From JAHFJU01 sp964354865 (GTDB lineage Bacteria; Patescibacteriota; Gracilibacteria; UBA1369; UM-FILTER-53-11): DNA of 14,201 nt. The position numbers were made by a program, and so were the translations under genes. The stretch is from assembly GCA_964354865.1 (NCBI GenBank), contig CAYHBN010000037.1:1-14201 (forward strand), read 5' to 3'. A model generated the notes under the pieces. The model saw only the letters and a list, made by a program, of their open reading frames with translations. It was not told the DNA's origin and searched no databases. Shown one piece after another: positions 13,514 to 14,201 of this stretch. Position 1 is the first letter of the stretch. Every line of letters begins with the position of its first letter.

Positions 13514-14201
13514 ACCCTTCATGCAAAACCAAATCCTCGAAGAATTTAGTCAAAACACGCACACCGAAACCGGTTGCGCCTTTTGTTTCATATTTTTTTG
13601 GATCCGAAACGAAAGCAGGCCCCGCAATATCTAAGTGCGCCCATGGTGTTTCGCCCACAAATTCACGAATATAGGCAGCACCCTTCGATGCACCAGCAAG
13701 CCGAGAAGTTCCGGTATCTGAGTTTCGCAAATCGGCAAAGGTTCCCTTCATTTTATCAGCATCATCTTGATGAATTGGCATTCTCCACAAAAGCTCATCG
13801 GTCGACTGACCGGCGTTATATAATCGCTCCATCAACTCATTGCTGTTCGCAAAAAGCCCTGCGTGACGCTCTCCAAGGGCAATCATACACGCGCCCGTGA
13901 GTGTTGCGAGGTCGATAATCATCTCTGGTTTGTACACATCGACACCATACGCAACGGCATCGCCCAAAATCAAACGTCCCTCGGCATCGGTATTTAAAAC
14001 CTCAACTGTTTTCCCCGAGTATGTCGTAAGAATTTCTGAAGGATGAAGTGACTTTGGCCCAATCGAATTGTCAGTAAATGGCGCAATCGCAACCACTTTT
14101 CGAGGATAATTCAACTGCGCGAGAACTTTAATTGTCGCCATTACAGTCGCCGCCCCAGACTTATCGAGATGCATGTCTTCAATGTGTCCCGATGGTTTTA
14201 A
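13512..14201 (-). CDS. pepA: Leucyl aminopeptidase, M17 family (N-terminal part outside window)
   Basis: The frame stays open to the right edge. The residues before the first internal Met read LKPSGHIED, which is family sequence, so the ATG at 14174-14172 is not the start and the gene continues outside. About 229 C-terminal residues are seen. Signatures: LKPS...MHLDKSGAA, the active-site block NTDAEGRLILGDA with its metal-binding Asp and Glu and catalytic Arg, DLATLTGACMIALG, and the C-terminal GTSRLAGASKGAAYIREFV and PWAHLDIAG. M17 enzymes are two-metal hexameric cytosolic aminopeptidases involved in peptide turnover. Variation: DKSGAA where many homologues have DMGGAA. The first metal ligands (Lys/Asp of the GKGxxFD motif) lie beyond the window, so intactness of the whole enzyme cannot be judged. 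Confidence 0.95.
   Translation of the reverse strand, partial: LKPSGHIEDMHLDKSGAATVMATIKVLAQLNYPRKVVAIAPFTDNSIGPKSLHPSEILTTYSGKTVEVLNTDAEGRLILGDAVAYGVDVYKPEMIIDLATLTGACMIALGERHAGLFANSNELMERLYNAGQSTDELLWRMPIHQDDADKMKGTFADLRNSDTGTSRLAGASKGAAYIREFVGETPWAHLDIAGPAFVSDPKKYETKGATGFGVRVLTKFFEDLVLHEG

Noticed and set aside
1..14201. CRISPR arrays, rRNA or complete insertion sequences
   Set aside because: No regularly spaced repeats, rRNA-like segments or transposase with terminal inverted repeats were seen; the small HTH protein alone is not enough to call an IS.

Overview
The window looks like part of a small-genome, uncultured bacterium, most likely from the Patescibacteria/CPR or a similar reduced lineage. 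This is inference. It rests on the many unrecognised genes, SD-poor starts with promoters almost touching the start codon, a divergent threonyl-tRNA synthetase, standard use of TGA as stop, and no threonine-biosynthesis genes in view.

Layout, left to right. (1) The 3' end of an unrecognised helical protein (to 854). (2) A type IV AbiE-like toxin-antitoxin pair (933-2326): an AbiEi-like repressor/antitoxin and an AbiEii nucleotidyltransferase toxin sharing an ATGA overlap. Their sigma70-like promoter runs straight into a perfect 12-bp palindrome that is the obvious autoregulatory operator. (3) A threonine attenuator (2415-2616): promoter, 35-codon leader peptide with six consecutive Thr codons, a pause hairpin, a mutually exclusive antiterminator pairing and an intrinsic terminator. 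(4) A small HTH protein and a 179-aa unknown, overlapping by ATGA, then thrS (3459-5726), whose usual N-terminal TGS domain is replaced by a YbaK-like editing domain. (5) A class I SAM methyltransferase (5811-6578). (6) A single-pass membrane protein with a Cys-rich ectodomain (6784-7833). (7) On the minus strand, a 1615-aa protein joining an M48-like zinc peptidase to an ABC1/UbiB-like atypical kinase domain (7865-12712). (8) A divergent 206-aa unknown (12883-13503). (9) The 3' part of a leucyl aminopeptidase gene (minus strand, from 13512 to the window edge).

The two strongest novelties are the attenuator and the giant fusion protein. The attenuator has the full anatomy of enterobacterial amino-acid attenuators (thrL, trpL, pheM). 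The first Thr-related gene downstream is the tRNA synthetase rather than a biosynthetic operon, so it would let the cell sense charged tRNA-Thr and adjust the enzyme that charges it. The giant protein combines a protease domain and a UbiB-type kinase-like domain that lacks the usual VAVK lysine. Other regulatory structure includes a divergent promoter region with matched 9-bp inverted sites, a bipartite repeat seen in two intergenic regions, and a recurrent near-leaderless promoter geometry.
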